Shown: piece by piece, positions 14,501 to 25,944 of the stretch
Layout of the letters: every line of letters starts with the position of its first letter
Numbering within the stretch: the stretch's first letter is position 1
NCBI GenBank assembly: GCA_905250885.1
Contig: CAJNOQ010000830.1
Span: 1 to 40,396, forward strand
Reading direction: 5' to 3'
Length of the DNA: 40,396 bases
From: Didymodactylos carnosus
Taxonomy: Eukaryota; Rotifera; Eurotatoria; Philodinida; Philodinidae
Notes under the pieces: generated by a model
Databases searched by the model: none
The model's input: only the letters and a program-made list of their open reading frames with translations
Told to the model about the DNA's origin: nothing
Made by a program: the position numbers and the translations under genes

Positions 14501-16296
14501 ACTATCATATCATACTGTTAAAGACTTCACATTTGTCTGTATCTATTGCCATAATTCGATTCATCTGACAATAACATGGATGGATTATTTTTTTTTGCTT
14601 CTTTATCATGTAAATTCAACAATTTTTTCACGATAAAACGGATTAATAATTGTCTTTTAGCTACGCATGTTCAAATAATACCCCGAGTGATTATAGAGAA
14701 CAGAACACTATGTATTGAATCTATCTTGCAGTAAAAGAAGGATATATACGATCAAACTCTTCTTACAGAAGTATTAGATTAAGTCTTTTTCAAATAAGCA
14801 CATCTCACTTAATGTTATGCTGAATCAGTTTTCAAACGAACTGAATGTATTTAATAAATTGATGGATAATGGTAGACTCAAATCTAGTCTTGTTGTTGAA
14901 ATCCATTGGACGTAATTCTAAATCATCACATTCCATTTCATTACTCTATAAAACTGCTTGTATCAACTCTTTTTTGGTATTATCTAAAAACTGGCATTCA
15001 ACTTTACGAGATTTACCAGTTCGATCTGAACTAAACGACAACTTCCAGAACAAGTTGTCGTCCAGTTCAGTTAGCAGCAATAGTTTCAGATATTAGAAGA
15101 GTTGCAACACGAGACTATCAAAAAAGAAATTTGAGCTGACTATATTCATAATAAATTAAGCACGATATGATAAATTCTTTGAACACAACATTTTTTTAAC
15201 TTTAGAAACGCGCAATTATGTGCTACTAAATTCGTTTGAACAAATTTGCCTTGAGTATTGTAATGTCACCATAAGTATTTCATACAATCAACGATGAGAA
15301 GTAGATTTACAATATAATCTCCTATAAGAAAAATGTACAATAATCTTAATGTCGATAATAATTATATTGACTTTCAAATATCTTAAATAATTTAGATTTT
15401 ACATCATTCATTTTTCGTAAATAAACGAAAAATGGACACAAATGCTTTTGAAACTAAAACAATTAAACCATATTCTAAATATTATTGAATTTTCTCAATA
15501 AGATCACACAACATATTGTTGTCAGATTATACTTAGAGTATAAAATGTTAAAGTAGTGGAAAAACAACGAGAAAATTTGAATCGTACAAGTTGCATGATT
15601 TCGAGACTTGTAGAATAATATCATTTTCATTTTGCTCAACTGTCAATTAATCGTTAATATTCGGATGACATACTACAATGCAAAAAAAGATGATTGTTCT
15701 GTCGCTGTTTATTAATCTTAATAGACTTAAATTTACAGCAATTTGTTCTTTCGTTCTTTCTTCTATACTCTGTGATTTGCAAGTGGTTGGACGCTCTCAT
15801 TTTTTTTTCCCATTAACTCTTTAATAGTCACTCTTTTATGGAACAATGGCTTTTTATTCATTAGCGTCAATCGTGACACCGTTAATAAAATAATACAAAA
15901 GTACAAAAGAAGAACCAAATATCTCGTGAATAATTGAACAAAATTAAAACAGAGAAAAAAAGAACAGTTGTGTATTGTGTTATTCGTTTCTAATTCATTT
16001 CTTTTCACTAAATATAATACTGAGCGATGTATAAAGAAAAGAAAAAAATAACTGTCACATTGTTCACTATCATGGACAATCGGAAAAAAAAATATTTTCA
16101 GAAGCGTGGTGAAGCGAAAAAAAAAAGAAACGAAATAATCAGCAGCAAGTTATGGAAAACTTTTGAATAAAAAATATTCAAGCAAAACATTTGAAATTTC
16201 GTTTATAATAATTATTTCGATATTTAAACAAGTTGCACAATTAAGAAACTTACTGATTGAGCCTAGTTTTGGACATAAAATACTTTATAAAATATA
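11577..16296. other. Gene desert between pknox and the phosphate transporter
   Basis: About 4.7 kb without a supported gene on either strand. Open frames (for example 11564-11926, 12588-12851, 14869-15096, 15763-16008) lack motifs, conserved patterns and splice context. A 45-nt hairpin is listed separately. Regulatory DNA for the flanking genes may lie here, but none was identified. Confidence 0.45.
15026..15070. repeat. 45-nt hairpin
   Basis: Two 19-base arms (15026-15044 and 15052-15070) pair at 16 of 19 positions around a 7-base loop. Function unknown. Confidence 0.6.
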
Positions 16297-19200
16297 TTAC
16301 AAAACAATTACTCTTAATAATGCCATAATACCAGCAGCAATACCTCCTGTAACTGGCACAGTAATAATCCATGCTACAATTATATTACGAAATAATGACC
16401 AATCAACACTTTGTTTTGCACGGACACGACCAATTGCTACAACACTGCCAACTTTACAATGAGTTGTGCTCACCTAAAAAAACAATATGAACATTTATGA
16501 AATTCTACATATACAGATTACAACTTCTTTAGGAAAAAAAATATAAATAGATGTACTATACTAACCGGTATTGATAAATTTGAGGCAAATAATACGGTGA
16601 ATGCTGTTGCTATTTCAATAACAAAACCGCTAAAATACAGAAAATTTTCACTTCAAAACAAGTAATATTGTATCAAAACTTCCTCTACCTTGATGGTGTA
16701 ATTTTTGTTAAATCTTCTCCAATCGTTCTAATAACACGTCTTCCCCATATCCATAAACCAACAGAAATTCCGATTCCTCCATAAAATAGAACCCATAACG
16801 GTGTAGAAGTTGTACCCCTCACATCTCCATCCGTGTAGAGTAACCATAAACCAATGAGTGGACCGATAGCATTACTTGTAAAACAGAATATAAGAGAGAA
16901 TATATAATTTTCACAAAATGAATTTAATAACATATACCTGACATCATTACCACCATGTGCAAAACTACCGAAGATAGCTGTTAGTATTTGCAAAAATGTA
17001 AATATCTGCGAAATTTCAATGCTATCATTCGTTGTATCGACTACTTTCTAAAATTATATTACTATCATATTTAAATATTTCAATTGTAGTTAGTATAAAA
17101 TACGGGAGGCCTGAATTTCGGACTACGAACTTTTGTCCCGGACTTTCGGACCGAACCTTAATTTACCTAATTAATTTATAAATAATTAGTAAACTTCATG
17201 ATGCTCGGCAAGACGATATAGTGCTTAGCAGTGCAACATGATGTTTAGCAGTTTTCATTCAATTCTATTAGAAGTGAAGCAGACCACGATATTCTACCAA
17301 TATAATTTTAATTTTATTCGACCGATGTTTCTCCATCAATACTGCCACTTTCATCTTGCTGAGCACCACGTCATACTGCCGAGCACCACGTTTTATTGAA
17401 AGTGTATAGGGCTGAGCACCATGAAGTTTTGGTCCGAAATTCCTTTCAGACTTTCGCTCCGGGCCGAAAAATCACCGAAATTTCGGACCGGGTCGAAAGT
17501 CCGGGACAAAAAAGTCGTAGGCCAAAATTCATGTAACTCTAAAATACAAACCTTCTTTTCTACGATGACAGGCATTTTATCTTCAATTTCATCAGTTTCT
17601 TCGTTTGAACTACGCTCTCTCGATACTGTTGACAAATTATCATCATCTAACGAAAAGAAACAAATATAAAAGCGTGAATCTATTCTATATAATACAAACA
17701 GCTATAAAACTAAAAAAAAGCTCCTGATTGTATTTTGTGAAAACTTCCTAGGACTTGTCCGTTTTCTGAAGAAAAAGAAACTGTGAAATATAAAGTTTAT
17801 ATACGAGGATTTTTGTGGTTTCCATGTTTTTTTTTTGTCAGTAGCCGTAAACTTTCGGGGTGAAATTTTGATTGATCAAATTTCAATATAAATTTAGGGT
17901 TTACAGCTACTGAATGGACTAGCAACAGACAGTGTATTATTGATCTGATGTTGTTAGACACAAGCTTTAAAAATTATTACGATATATTATATTACTACAT
18001 GTTCTATGTTATAGTCCAACAGTTCAACAGGAAGTTTTCACATTTTTGCTTTGTAGAAGCAACGCTGACAAGCTTTTTGCACTCATTGGACAAAAATAAA
18101 CGGTTCTTCTACAGATCGATCACACCCACTGCTGTGTTGTGTGTGAAGTGTGAGTGTGTGATCAATCTGTAGAAGTACCAAATAAGCAGCAGAATCATGT
18201 TTGATTTTTTTTTGTTACTTTAACCCGTTCATTCCCAATGTCTGTTTAAACAGACATGAGTTAAATTTATTTTTAAGCCGTGAACGACGCAAGATATTAA
18301 CAAGCGCTTTTCAACATTCGATAGCCAATACTTTGAGCTATGTTTGTATAAGCAAAAATTGGTTTCGGAAAAATTTCAAAGATCGAATATTCAAAGGATC
18401 TCTGGAAGACCACTTTGTATCTCTCAAAACTACAACGGCAATCTATCGACTTTTTTCCATATGTAGATAGTCCAAAGTGTCCTGTTTAAAATGGGAATTA
18501 AGCGAACTCTTAGTTTTTTGTGGTTTAACCGTGGCATCGGATTTGCTCAAAGCCCCAGGACCAATATTTCTTTAGATATGGTAATCTCAAAAACAAATGG
18601 AAACATAGGTAATCGACTACGCTGAATCTTCTGGCAATATTTGTTCTTCAAAACAGTTCCAGAAACCTAGTGAAAACGTATATTAGGCGAAGTAACCAAT
18701 TTTTGCCTACTTTTGAATAAAATTAAAAATTTCATAACCCAGTCAAGATCCATCCAAATTACGTCAGAATATCACTCTATTTTACCTGCTCTATATGTTT
18801 TACCACAAAAAACTAAGAGTTCGCTTAATTCCCATTTCCCAAACGAATATTTATAAAAGTAGATTGAACGACAGGAAAAAATAAGCCGACCGTTTCAGTA
18901 TTTATTAATAAATCATGAAACTATTCATTTTGAAAAACAGCCCTCTTCTTCTGCTGTTCTCCAAGCAAATAGCCTTTACGAGGTTTAAATCGATATTAAA
19001 TAGAAACAATGGTCAGATGTTTTCGTCTTCTTCGATGGCTGTGAGAAGCTTTTTTTCGTCTTCACATAGAGGATAAAAGTTAATGAATACTGTTTTAAGC
19101 TAAAGTTCTCTTATAACCAGGGTTGTCACACCCTCATCTCACTCCTGTGTAACGGCAGTCCTGCTTATAGCTGTTCATTTGTACTTTCGGAAACGTTCGT

Positions 19201-22200
19201 TTAATCGCTATAAGACGAGAGATAAGTTTTGATTAAACTTTCTAGCAATAAGAAGAAGCACTAGAAGCAACAAAGAAAAGCAAGATCTGAGAAAGATCTG
19301 AGTTTGCTATAGCACAATATGACTGATGAGAACTTTTTAGGGAAAATGACAGCGAAATAAAATATGTATGAGTACCAGAGACCGAAACGGGTCGAGTCGG
19401 ATCCGATTTTCTCGGATCGGGTTCGGGTCAATGTAAAAAATATTGGTTCGGGTCGGGTCCGGGTTAAAATAAAAAATATTGATTCGGGTCAAAGCAAAAA
19501 AAATTTCGGGTTTTATTCGATCTTGCCACTAGAACACAATCAGGAGAGTTTCGTCGGTTACAATTCACTCTTCTGTTTTTAAACATATGTCTGATGAATT
19601 GAGCAAATATTTGAAATATGATCATCTGGATGTTGATAAAAATATATATACAAAACCAATTAATTTAAATAATAAAAAGATCAAAGTTTGTGATCCTTTA
19701 CTATTTTGGAAAGAAATTTCAAAAACGTTTTCTTTGTTGGCTAAAGTAGCCGAACAAATTTTGACTATTCCGGCTACATCAGCTAGTGTAGAACGCTCAT
19801 TTAGTGGTGCAGGTTTAACTATTACAGAATTGAGAACAAATATCAATCCGCGGATTGATATTTGTTCTCAATTCTGTAATAATATCCGGTCTGTAATGTA
19901 TCCGGATATCCGGATACATTAAACGACTGTGTATTTCTGAGATCTGTAAAGACGCAAATGAAAAATTGATTTATATTTGTTTAGTTGTAACTACATTTTT
20001 TTGTTATTTTGCTGGTGTCAAAGAAAAGAAAAAAGAGAAATATAACTAAATCAAAAAAAAACCAACGACTTAGATATGCCTCGCATTATGATAATTAGAC
20101 TTCATGACAATACACGATCGACAAACGGTTTTCTGTTTCGGATTATTGTTAGGTCCACTAAGAAAAATTTTCGGGTCATTCGGGTCCAGTTTTGAAAATT
20201 TCGGGTCGGGTCCAAAAGCCTTCGGATCGGGTCGGATTCGGGTCATCCACCTAAGACCCGATTCGGTCTCTGATGAGTATGTAACAAATTGTTGTTCCGT
20301 AACTTCAAAAATACTATTTCATGCTCTCAATAGAAAGTTTCGTTTTTACTAAAGATTAGCACAGTGGCGAAGTAAGAATGAAGAATAGAATAAAGAGGAA
20401 AGAAGTGAATTAGAGAAATTATTCAAATTTTATGAGATTCGAGAATAAGTAAAGGATGAAAAAAAGAAAAGAATAAAAAGGTCCTTAAATATGTGGGTAC
20501 TAGAAAAAAAGTAGAGAAGAGCATGTCCCAATACTATTTAATTATCTTTTTAAATCAAAAGTGAAAAAAATAAAATCTTTGTTTTCAGTTCATTATTATA
20601 CTTTTTTTCAATGATAATATGTCTTTATAAATACATTTGCATTTTGTTCTTATTCGAACAAATTGTCTACTTACTAAGAGCAAATACTGAAATAAAAAAA
20701 AGTTTTTTATTTAATCTCAGTGTGTGATCAGTGATATATCAGTAAAATATCTTTGAGTATAAAGAGTCATTCGATTCGTTTTTTTAAATATGTACATACC
20801 AGCTGCTAATACTAGACTATTGTTTTCACCTGGAACACTATCAACACCACCAGTAATATTAGTCGGAAATGATTGTGGTAAACGATAAATTTTTGTTTTC
20901 TAAAAATAAAAAACATGTATTGATGTGATAATAACTTATTAACTTTGACTTTAATTTACTTCGTGAATTGATCTTCCACCATCGGTTAATATTTCTGCTC
21001 GAAATTGATTACTTTCACGTCTTACTTCTGATATGGCGCTAATTGGTGGACTAATTATTTCCGAATCTTTTCGTATTCGTTGAACTTCAACTAAAAATAA
21101 CAAACTGTTGATATTGACACAAATACAAATATTATTGATTTTTGATTATTATTGTTACATACTATATTAGTAAGGGGACAAACGGCATGGACTACGTCAA
21201 AAAGTGATTTTTGGGCATTGGAATTGATTGGATGAAAAGTTCACAAAAATTCACTTTCGAGCTTTTAGCCATAAATTGAAAAGGTCACCTGGATTCTTCC
21301 AGTTAATTCTGAGAAAACTCATATAGAGGATGCTGTTTTGCTTTTTTCTTAGAATTGACTGGAAGAATCCTTGGATTTATGGCTAAAAGCTCGAAAGTGA
21401 ATTTTTGTGAACTTTTTATCCAATCAATTCCAGTGATCAAAAATCACTTTTTGACGCAGTCCATGCCGTTTGTCTACGTACTATATGGTCGGAATTGATC
21501 AGGATGTGCTTGTTGAAAACGTATTAAATCGTATTCTTTGAGCATTGAAATATGATCGATTTGTGTTTCTTTATTAATTGTTAAAACATTATCTTCTTTT
21601 CCACTTACTAAACACGAAGAAAATGTTTTTGATTTAGAGTAATTGTGTTAGATCTTTCTGCGATACCGTTTTCAAAAAAACTCTACAACATTTATACAAC
21701 GTATGAAGATGTTCAGTGAATCTTCCTCTATAAAGTCTTTAGATGTCTTAGTTCTTAATTGACAGGATTATTAGTTGAATGAAAAGTATTTAGACCTACC
21801 AGTATATGTTTCAAATGTACCATCTACCGTTGCTAGTTGTGGTTGATCACTATCGAGGTCTCGTTTCTTCTTTAAAAGGCCTAAAAATGAAACAATTTTA
21901 TTTATTGTTATTTCTCGTAATAACATGTTTTATCCTTCGAACCTTCAATTCTCTTTCTGACACGAGGCTTAACAAAAATCATAACGAAGGCAGCAATAAA
22001 TATACCGACACCAAATGTAGTTACAAGTTTTCCCCATAATGGTATTCGATCAAAACGTAACACTGAAAAAACATAATGTATATTTTTTCAAATATTATTT
22101 CAAAAATTTATCTTCCAGTAATTACATGGCGGAGCAGAGAGTAGAATTGATATAACATTAATCATAATTGTTACAGAGTAGAATACAGGTAACCAACGTA

Positions 22201-22980
22201 AACCAACTGTTATTTGTGACTTCTAAAAGATGTAAAACAGAATATTGAGTATAAAAACATCAATAAACGTCTCTTACCGCTTCCAAAATAAATTTTTTGA
22301 TTAGTAAAAAAACACCAATTGAAATAGCACCTGCTAAAGCGGGTGATATAAACCAAGAAGCAACTGGAATAACAAGAAGAGAATATTCAAACTTTATTCA
22401 ATTAACTAGTATGTACGTGTCTACTTACCAATTTTACCAAATTCACCCCAATTTACAACTTTTGCACCTTTAGAAATAAGTGCAAAACCAATGGTTGCAC
22501 CCACAATACTATGAGTACCGGAAACTGGTAAATTAAAAAATGTTGCTATTAATAGCCAAATACAACATCCTAAAAATCACAATACAATAGAAATAATTAT
22601 TTCAAAAATGATTGACATTTTACCTAATAATGATGACACTTGACCAAGCATCAATTCTTTTTCTTGAAATTCAAATTGGGTAGGATCAATGATGCCTTTC
22701 CGAATAGTATCTGACACTTTGGCTCCTAAATACAAAGAAAAAACAAATTTTAAAGTCTAGTGTTATTTGTAAACTCTAATTTACCGATAAGAATTGCTCC
22801 TAATATTTCAAATATTGTTGCTAATATGCATGCCTGTTTTAATGTTAATACTTTTGATCCAACACTTGTACCAAAACTGTTTGCAACATCATTTGCTCCA
22901 ATACCAAATGCAAGAATAAAAGCAATTATAAAACCAACAATTAATATCCATAATACATCTGGACTATATGGTTCAATCAT
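16297..22980 (-). CDS. slc20a: PiT-type sodium/phosphate cotransporter (SLC20 family)
   Basis: Multi-pass plasma-membrane importer of inorganic phosphate driven by sodium (family knowledge). Fifteen exons: 22980-22785, 22725-22624, 22569-22429, 22363-22278, 22222-22126, 22062-21943, 21880-21800, 21607-21482, 21090-20960, 20899-20800, 17646-17552, 17047-16938, 16874-16689, 16629-16566, 16473-16297. They sum to 604 codons including the stop (603 aa; human SLC20A2 is 652). The duplicated PiT signatures are present: [11 protein letters not shown] near 28-38 and GGNDVSNAIGPL near 457-468, each followed by its conserved hydrophobic segments, with [10 protein letters not shown] in the first half and [10 protein letters not shown] in the second. 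Exons 7-11 encode the hydrophilic cytosolic loop (about 248-425). The donor of exon 6 is uncertain: a second site at 21922 keeps the frame and adds seven residues. Intron 10 is 3.15 kb; introns 8, 10 and 11 hold transposons. PiT1 versus PiT2 cannot be told. Confidence 0.95.
17104..17539. mobile_element. Non-autonomous hAT-like element in PiT intron 11
   Basis: A 436-bp element flanked by a perfect 8-bp direct repeat TAAAATAC (17096-17103 and 17540-17547). The imperfect terminal inverted repeats are about 45 bp and share TGTCCCGGACTTTCG. The interior has CTGAGCACCACG-like repeats near 17358-17421. The 8-bp duplication is typical of hAT elements. It inserted four bases inside the intron from the exon 11 splice donor. 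Confidence 0.8.
17839..17912. repeat. 74-bp hairpin in PiT intron 10
   Basis: Arms begin CAGTAGCCGTAAAC and end GTTTACAGCTACTG, pairing imperfectly toward a GATTGATC centre. Possibly a very small MITE. Confidence 0.65.
18102..18179. repeat. 78-bp hairpin in PiT intron 10
   Basis: Arms of about 25 bp (18102-18125 and 18154-18179) share CTTCTACAGAT.GATCACAC and flank a GT-rich loop. No function was recognised. Confidence 0.65.
18239..18256. repeat. 18-bp perfect palindrome
   Basis: TGTCTGTTTAAACAGACA is exactly self-complementary. It lies 19 bases after a TTAACCC sequence at 18219, which resembles a piggyBac-type end, but no partner end was found. Confidence 0.7.
18490..18836. mobile_element. 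MITE with about 38-bp terminal inverted repeats, PiT intron 10
   Basis: The left end (18490-18528) begins AATGGGAATTAAGCGAACTC and is matched in reverse by 18799-18836 almost base for base. The interior has no coding capacity. No clear target duplication was found. Confidence 0.8.
19587..19922 (+). pseudogene. hAT transposase C-terminal dimerisation fragment
   Basis: An open frame of 111 codons carries [27 protein letters not shown] and [13 protein letters not shown], the hallmark of the hAT C-terminal dimerisation region. The DNA-binding and catalytic parts are absent. After NP the expected sequence is lost, because the DNA turns back on itself as an exact inverted copy (19821-19880), and the frame then reads the complement of its own upstream bases. 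Confidence 0.85.
19821..19880. repeat. 60-bp perfect palindrome in the hAT fragment
   Basis: Two exact 30-base arms meet at CCG|CGG (centre between 19850 and 19851) with no loop. A second perfect palindrome of 26 bp (19895-19920, centre GGATATCC) follows 14 bases later. Confidence 0.95.
21168..21478. mobile_element. Foldback element inserted at the exon 8 splice donor of PiT
   Basis: About 311 bp made almost wholly of two arms (near 21176-21310 and 21338-21474) sharing GACAAACGGCATGGACT. It is flanked by a perfect 8-bp duplication TACTATAT at 21160-21167 and 21479-21486. On the coding strand the duplication reads ATATAGTA, that is, five exon bases and the first three intron bases (ATATA|GTA). 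Confidence 0.85.
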
Positions 22981-23452
22981 TGTTGGTTTCTTATGTATCT
23001 TATACTATTTAAAAAATAAAGTAATTTTTTATTGTTTTTCTAATAGAACTATTGTTCAATAATCAGTTTTTTACAATCATATATGTTACTTTTTTTTTTT
23101 GCGTCTATCAAATAAAAAATAGTTATTCACCTTTTAAAAAGATCAACGCTCTTTGTGCAAATAAACATGAATTTTTTTCAAATGACAAAAACCATTTGAT
23201 GTTAATCTTTAATATAAAACTTTTATGATGAAAAGTATTTTGTCTTCTTCACAAGACAGTTTCATAGAATGATTTATCGTTATTTATTTAAAGCTATATC
23301 ATATCTTTAAGTTAAATTATTCTACTCTATTCTATACATCTGTTTTTCTTTTTATCTTTCGTTCAACGCGTGTCTTTAAGAGATCTAAAGAACACAATTA
23401 TGAGTCATACCTTAATGTTGTCAATTGTCCGATTGAATCTATTTATTTATCT

Positions 23453-23485
<33 letters not shown>

Positions 23486-23679
23486 TATCTATCTATTTTG
23501 TACATATTTAAAGGCTCCAAATAGACGTCATGATCCTGTATCAATAAAAAAAATTTGATCTATGATGAAACGGTAACCACTTTTCTTGTAATTTATCTCA
23601 AAAGGTAGGTAAGGACGTCTTATCGTGAGTAGAAAATCAGTAAATCAATGATTGATTTTATGCATATTAATTCAGTCCA
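22981..23679. other. 5' flank of the PiT gene, no gene seen
   Basis: Probable promoter and 5' UTR region of the transporter. It contains a TATC microsatellite, listed separately. No other element was recognised. Confidence 0.4.
23440..23496. repeat. TATC/ATCT microsatellite
   Basis: Irregular run of the tetranucleotide ATCT, interrupted by single-base insertions. Confidence 0.9.
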
Positions 23680-23928
23680 GAAATTTTAAAGCGTGTTCGG
23701 TCAAAACTGATTGCTGATTCGGATTTTCCATAGTTGATTACCTTGTACGCAACAAGTTTTGAACTTCAGAATGTTTTACCAAAGAATTTTTTACGAAGTT
23801 CTTAGGGCTGAATGAGACTCAGAAATTTTTCTAGAGTATCCCGATTCAAAACTTATTGCGTACAAGGTAATCGACTGTGGAGAGTCCGAATCTATAATCA
23901 GTTTTGGCCGAACATACTTTTAAAATTT
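23680..23928. repeat. Foldback element A of a related pair
   Basis: The arms 23680-23766 and 23845-23928 are inverted copies sharing GATTACCTTGTACGCAA and TTCGG.CAAAACTGATT. The arms also resemble those of the next foldback, so the two belong to one family. No coding capacity. Confidence 0.8.
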
Positions 23929-24087
23929 GATATGAGTTTTATTAAGTCAAATACGTTGTCTTCGTAGTAAAAAACTAATGACAAAGCTAATTTTCATTCT
24001 TCGTGATAAGAAGACATGTTAGACATACCATTTATTCGACTTCAGAAAATCATCGTTATTTTCAATCACAATGACGCGTGTATCACC

Positions 24088-24388
24088 AAATTCAAAAATT
24101 TTAAAAGCTTCTTCAGTCAAAACTGGTTCATCTTGTCTATGGTCCATAATCTTGTACGTGATAACATTGGATTGGGGTATTTCAGAAGAAAATTTACTCA
24201 TGATCTTACTCAAAAATTGTCGAAAAAGTCACTGTATGAAACCAGAGACAAAACGATGTCGAAAAAATTTTCTGAAGTACCCCGATTTAAAAGTTATCGC
24301 GTCCAAGATTATCAACCATGGACAAGATGAACCTGCAATAGATTTTGACTGGCGAAGCTTTTTAAAATTTTTTGATTTGTACTGTATG
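24088..24388. repeat. Foldback element B of a related pair
   Basis: The arms near 24088-24195 and 24261-24388 are imperfect inverted copies sharing TGGTTCATCTTGTC and CAAAATTTTAAAA-like segments. They are related to element A but more diverged within the pair. The open frames 24016-24409 are by-products of the repeat. Confidence 0.75.
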
Positions 24389-24409
24389 CAGTATTGTAAT
24401 CTCAAATAA

Positions 24410-25444
24410 AAATTATTTTCTTGTTAATGTTTGTCAAAACTCGGCATCTTTCGATGCCATATTATATGTACGCGAATCAAATGTAACGGATATGTAATAC
24501 AGAAACACAAATACTGGACGGGAATCGAGTGACGTTACGCTCATGAATATTTTGTTGTTTAGCATGCAAAAATAGTTTTATTTTGTCTAGGAATTGATGG
24601 TGCAAGAAAAAAAGCACTTGTTTTACGTCTTCTTTCTAGCTACTTTTTTTGAAAAATAGCTGAAGAAAAATTCTTTGCGTTCTCTGCTCTGAGATTCGAG
24701 TGATGTCCCTAATATGATAGTATATTAATATTAACAGACTATGTCAAAATAGTTATGAGGACCATTTTTGAATGATTGTATGCTGTTCAAGATAGATGAA
24801 AAAATTCCGAATGTTACTTACTTTTAAAATGCTCACATTTATAAAACCGTTAATGAACGAAAAACAATCATTCAATCCAAAAAATAAATGATCTATTAAT
24901 GATTTGTTAACGAAGAATTAGTCGTACCATTATAGATCTATGTTTTTACTTGTGAAAAAAATATTCGTTGATCTTGGTATGTGCGATAATCAAACGAAGA
25001 AATAATCATATTTCATACTTATAATAGATAGTATACAATCAACTCGAATTGATTGGAATAAATACAAGTTGAAATGAATAGAATATGTCGTAAGACTTCA
25101 GCATAGTTAATAAAATATAATTTGTTTCGATAGATAATTGAACAAATAAGTATCTAGAGAACATGAGGACAATATTGAAGATGATGTACTCGAAATGGTA
25201 GACAACTTTTTGAGAAAATTAACAGAGTTCTAAGAGATTTTTTCAAATAAGATTACTGAACTATTTTCACTAAACTTTTCAAAAGACTGTTTTTTCATCA
25301 ATACAAAAGAGTGTTCAATTACAGCTCTGCATCAAAATATGTATTCTTCTTTGAATAAGTCTGAAGCGATACTTAAATACAGTAGTTACTAGTATTTATT
25401 CACTGTCGTTTCTAACAATTGTATTTCTCAATCTAATCACTGTA
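24410..25444. other. Intergenic, no gene seen
   Basis: AT-rich sequence without a supported open frame, RNA gene or repeat ends. Confidence 0.45.
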
Positions 25445-25476
25445 TTTTTTATTTGTTTCTATATAAAATGTGCACA
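25445..25476. repeat. 32-bp direct repeat, copy 1
   Basis: Identical to 26149-26180, 704 bp away. The pair brackets the hAT-like element below. Confidence 0.85.
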
Positions 25477-25535
25477 TATTTTGTGTAATTCCTTCCCTGA
25501 ATTTCTCTGAAAGAGGAAGAACAAGGAGTGAACGT

Positions 25536-25944
25536 TAGAAGCCTGCGGGACCGAAAATGTTTGGTCTCGGTCCCGTGAAGAAAAAACATTTTGGTCCCGT
25601 CCCGATTCCGTGGTCCCGTAAATACTTTTTTAAAGTAGCGTTGATAGTTTGAAAGTCAGCGCGTTGAAATGTGGCTCGTGGAACACCATGGGTTGGTGGT
25701 ATTAATTGAAGACTTTTTGAATTGTCTGAAAATTTTCGCAGAACTGGTGCCTATATACAAACAAGAACAGAAACTAAGAAATTTTTATGCTCCATATTTT
25801 CAAAATAAACAGGTCCCGGTCGCATTAAAAGTCCTGCGGGATCGGGACCATCCCGCTGGACTGGAACCGTCCAGCAGATTTCTAGGTCGCGGTCCCGTAA
25901 AAAGTCACGCGGGACCGAGATTGGGACCGTCCCGCAGACCTCTA
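25536..25944. mobile_element. Non-autonomous hAT-like element with perfect 8-bp target duplication
   Basis: A 409-bp element between two copies of GTGAACGT (25528-25535 and 25945-25952). Its ends are inverted (TAGAAGCCTGCGGGAC against TAGAGGTCTGCGGGAC), and the subterminal regions are packed with GGTCCCG/CGGGACC units. An open frame of 113 codons (25669-26010) runs over the right end and shows no transposase motif. Confidence 0.85.

Larger units (their letters stand above)
19376..20272 (+). mobile_element. Truncated hAT transposon in PiT intron 10
   Basis: The terminal inverted repeats share CAGAGACCGAA.CGGGTC. They are flanked by 8-bp target duplications ATGAGTAC (19368-19375) and ATGAGTAT (20273-20280), which differ at one base. 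Both ends hold repeated CGGGTC units. The 897-bp element contains only the C-terminal end of a hAT transposase, so it cannot move by itself. Confidence 0.85.

Noticed and set aside
16297-22980. Two separate half-transporter genes split by the 3.15-kb intron
   Set aside because: Both halves are needed for the PiT fold, phases match across the intron (GCT G/AT GAT), and no start or stop separates them.
23440-23496. Short regular repeats, possible CRISPR-like array
   Set aside because: It is a simple tetranucleotide microsatellite without spacers.
24016-24409. Overlapping open frames on both strands
   Set aside because: They are by-products of an inverted repeat; open frames on both strands are expected there.
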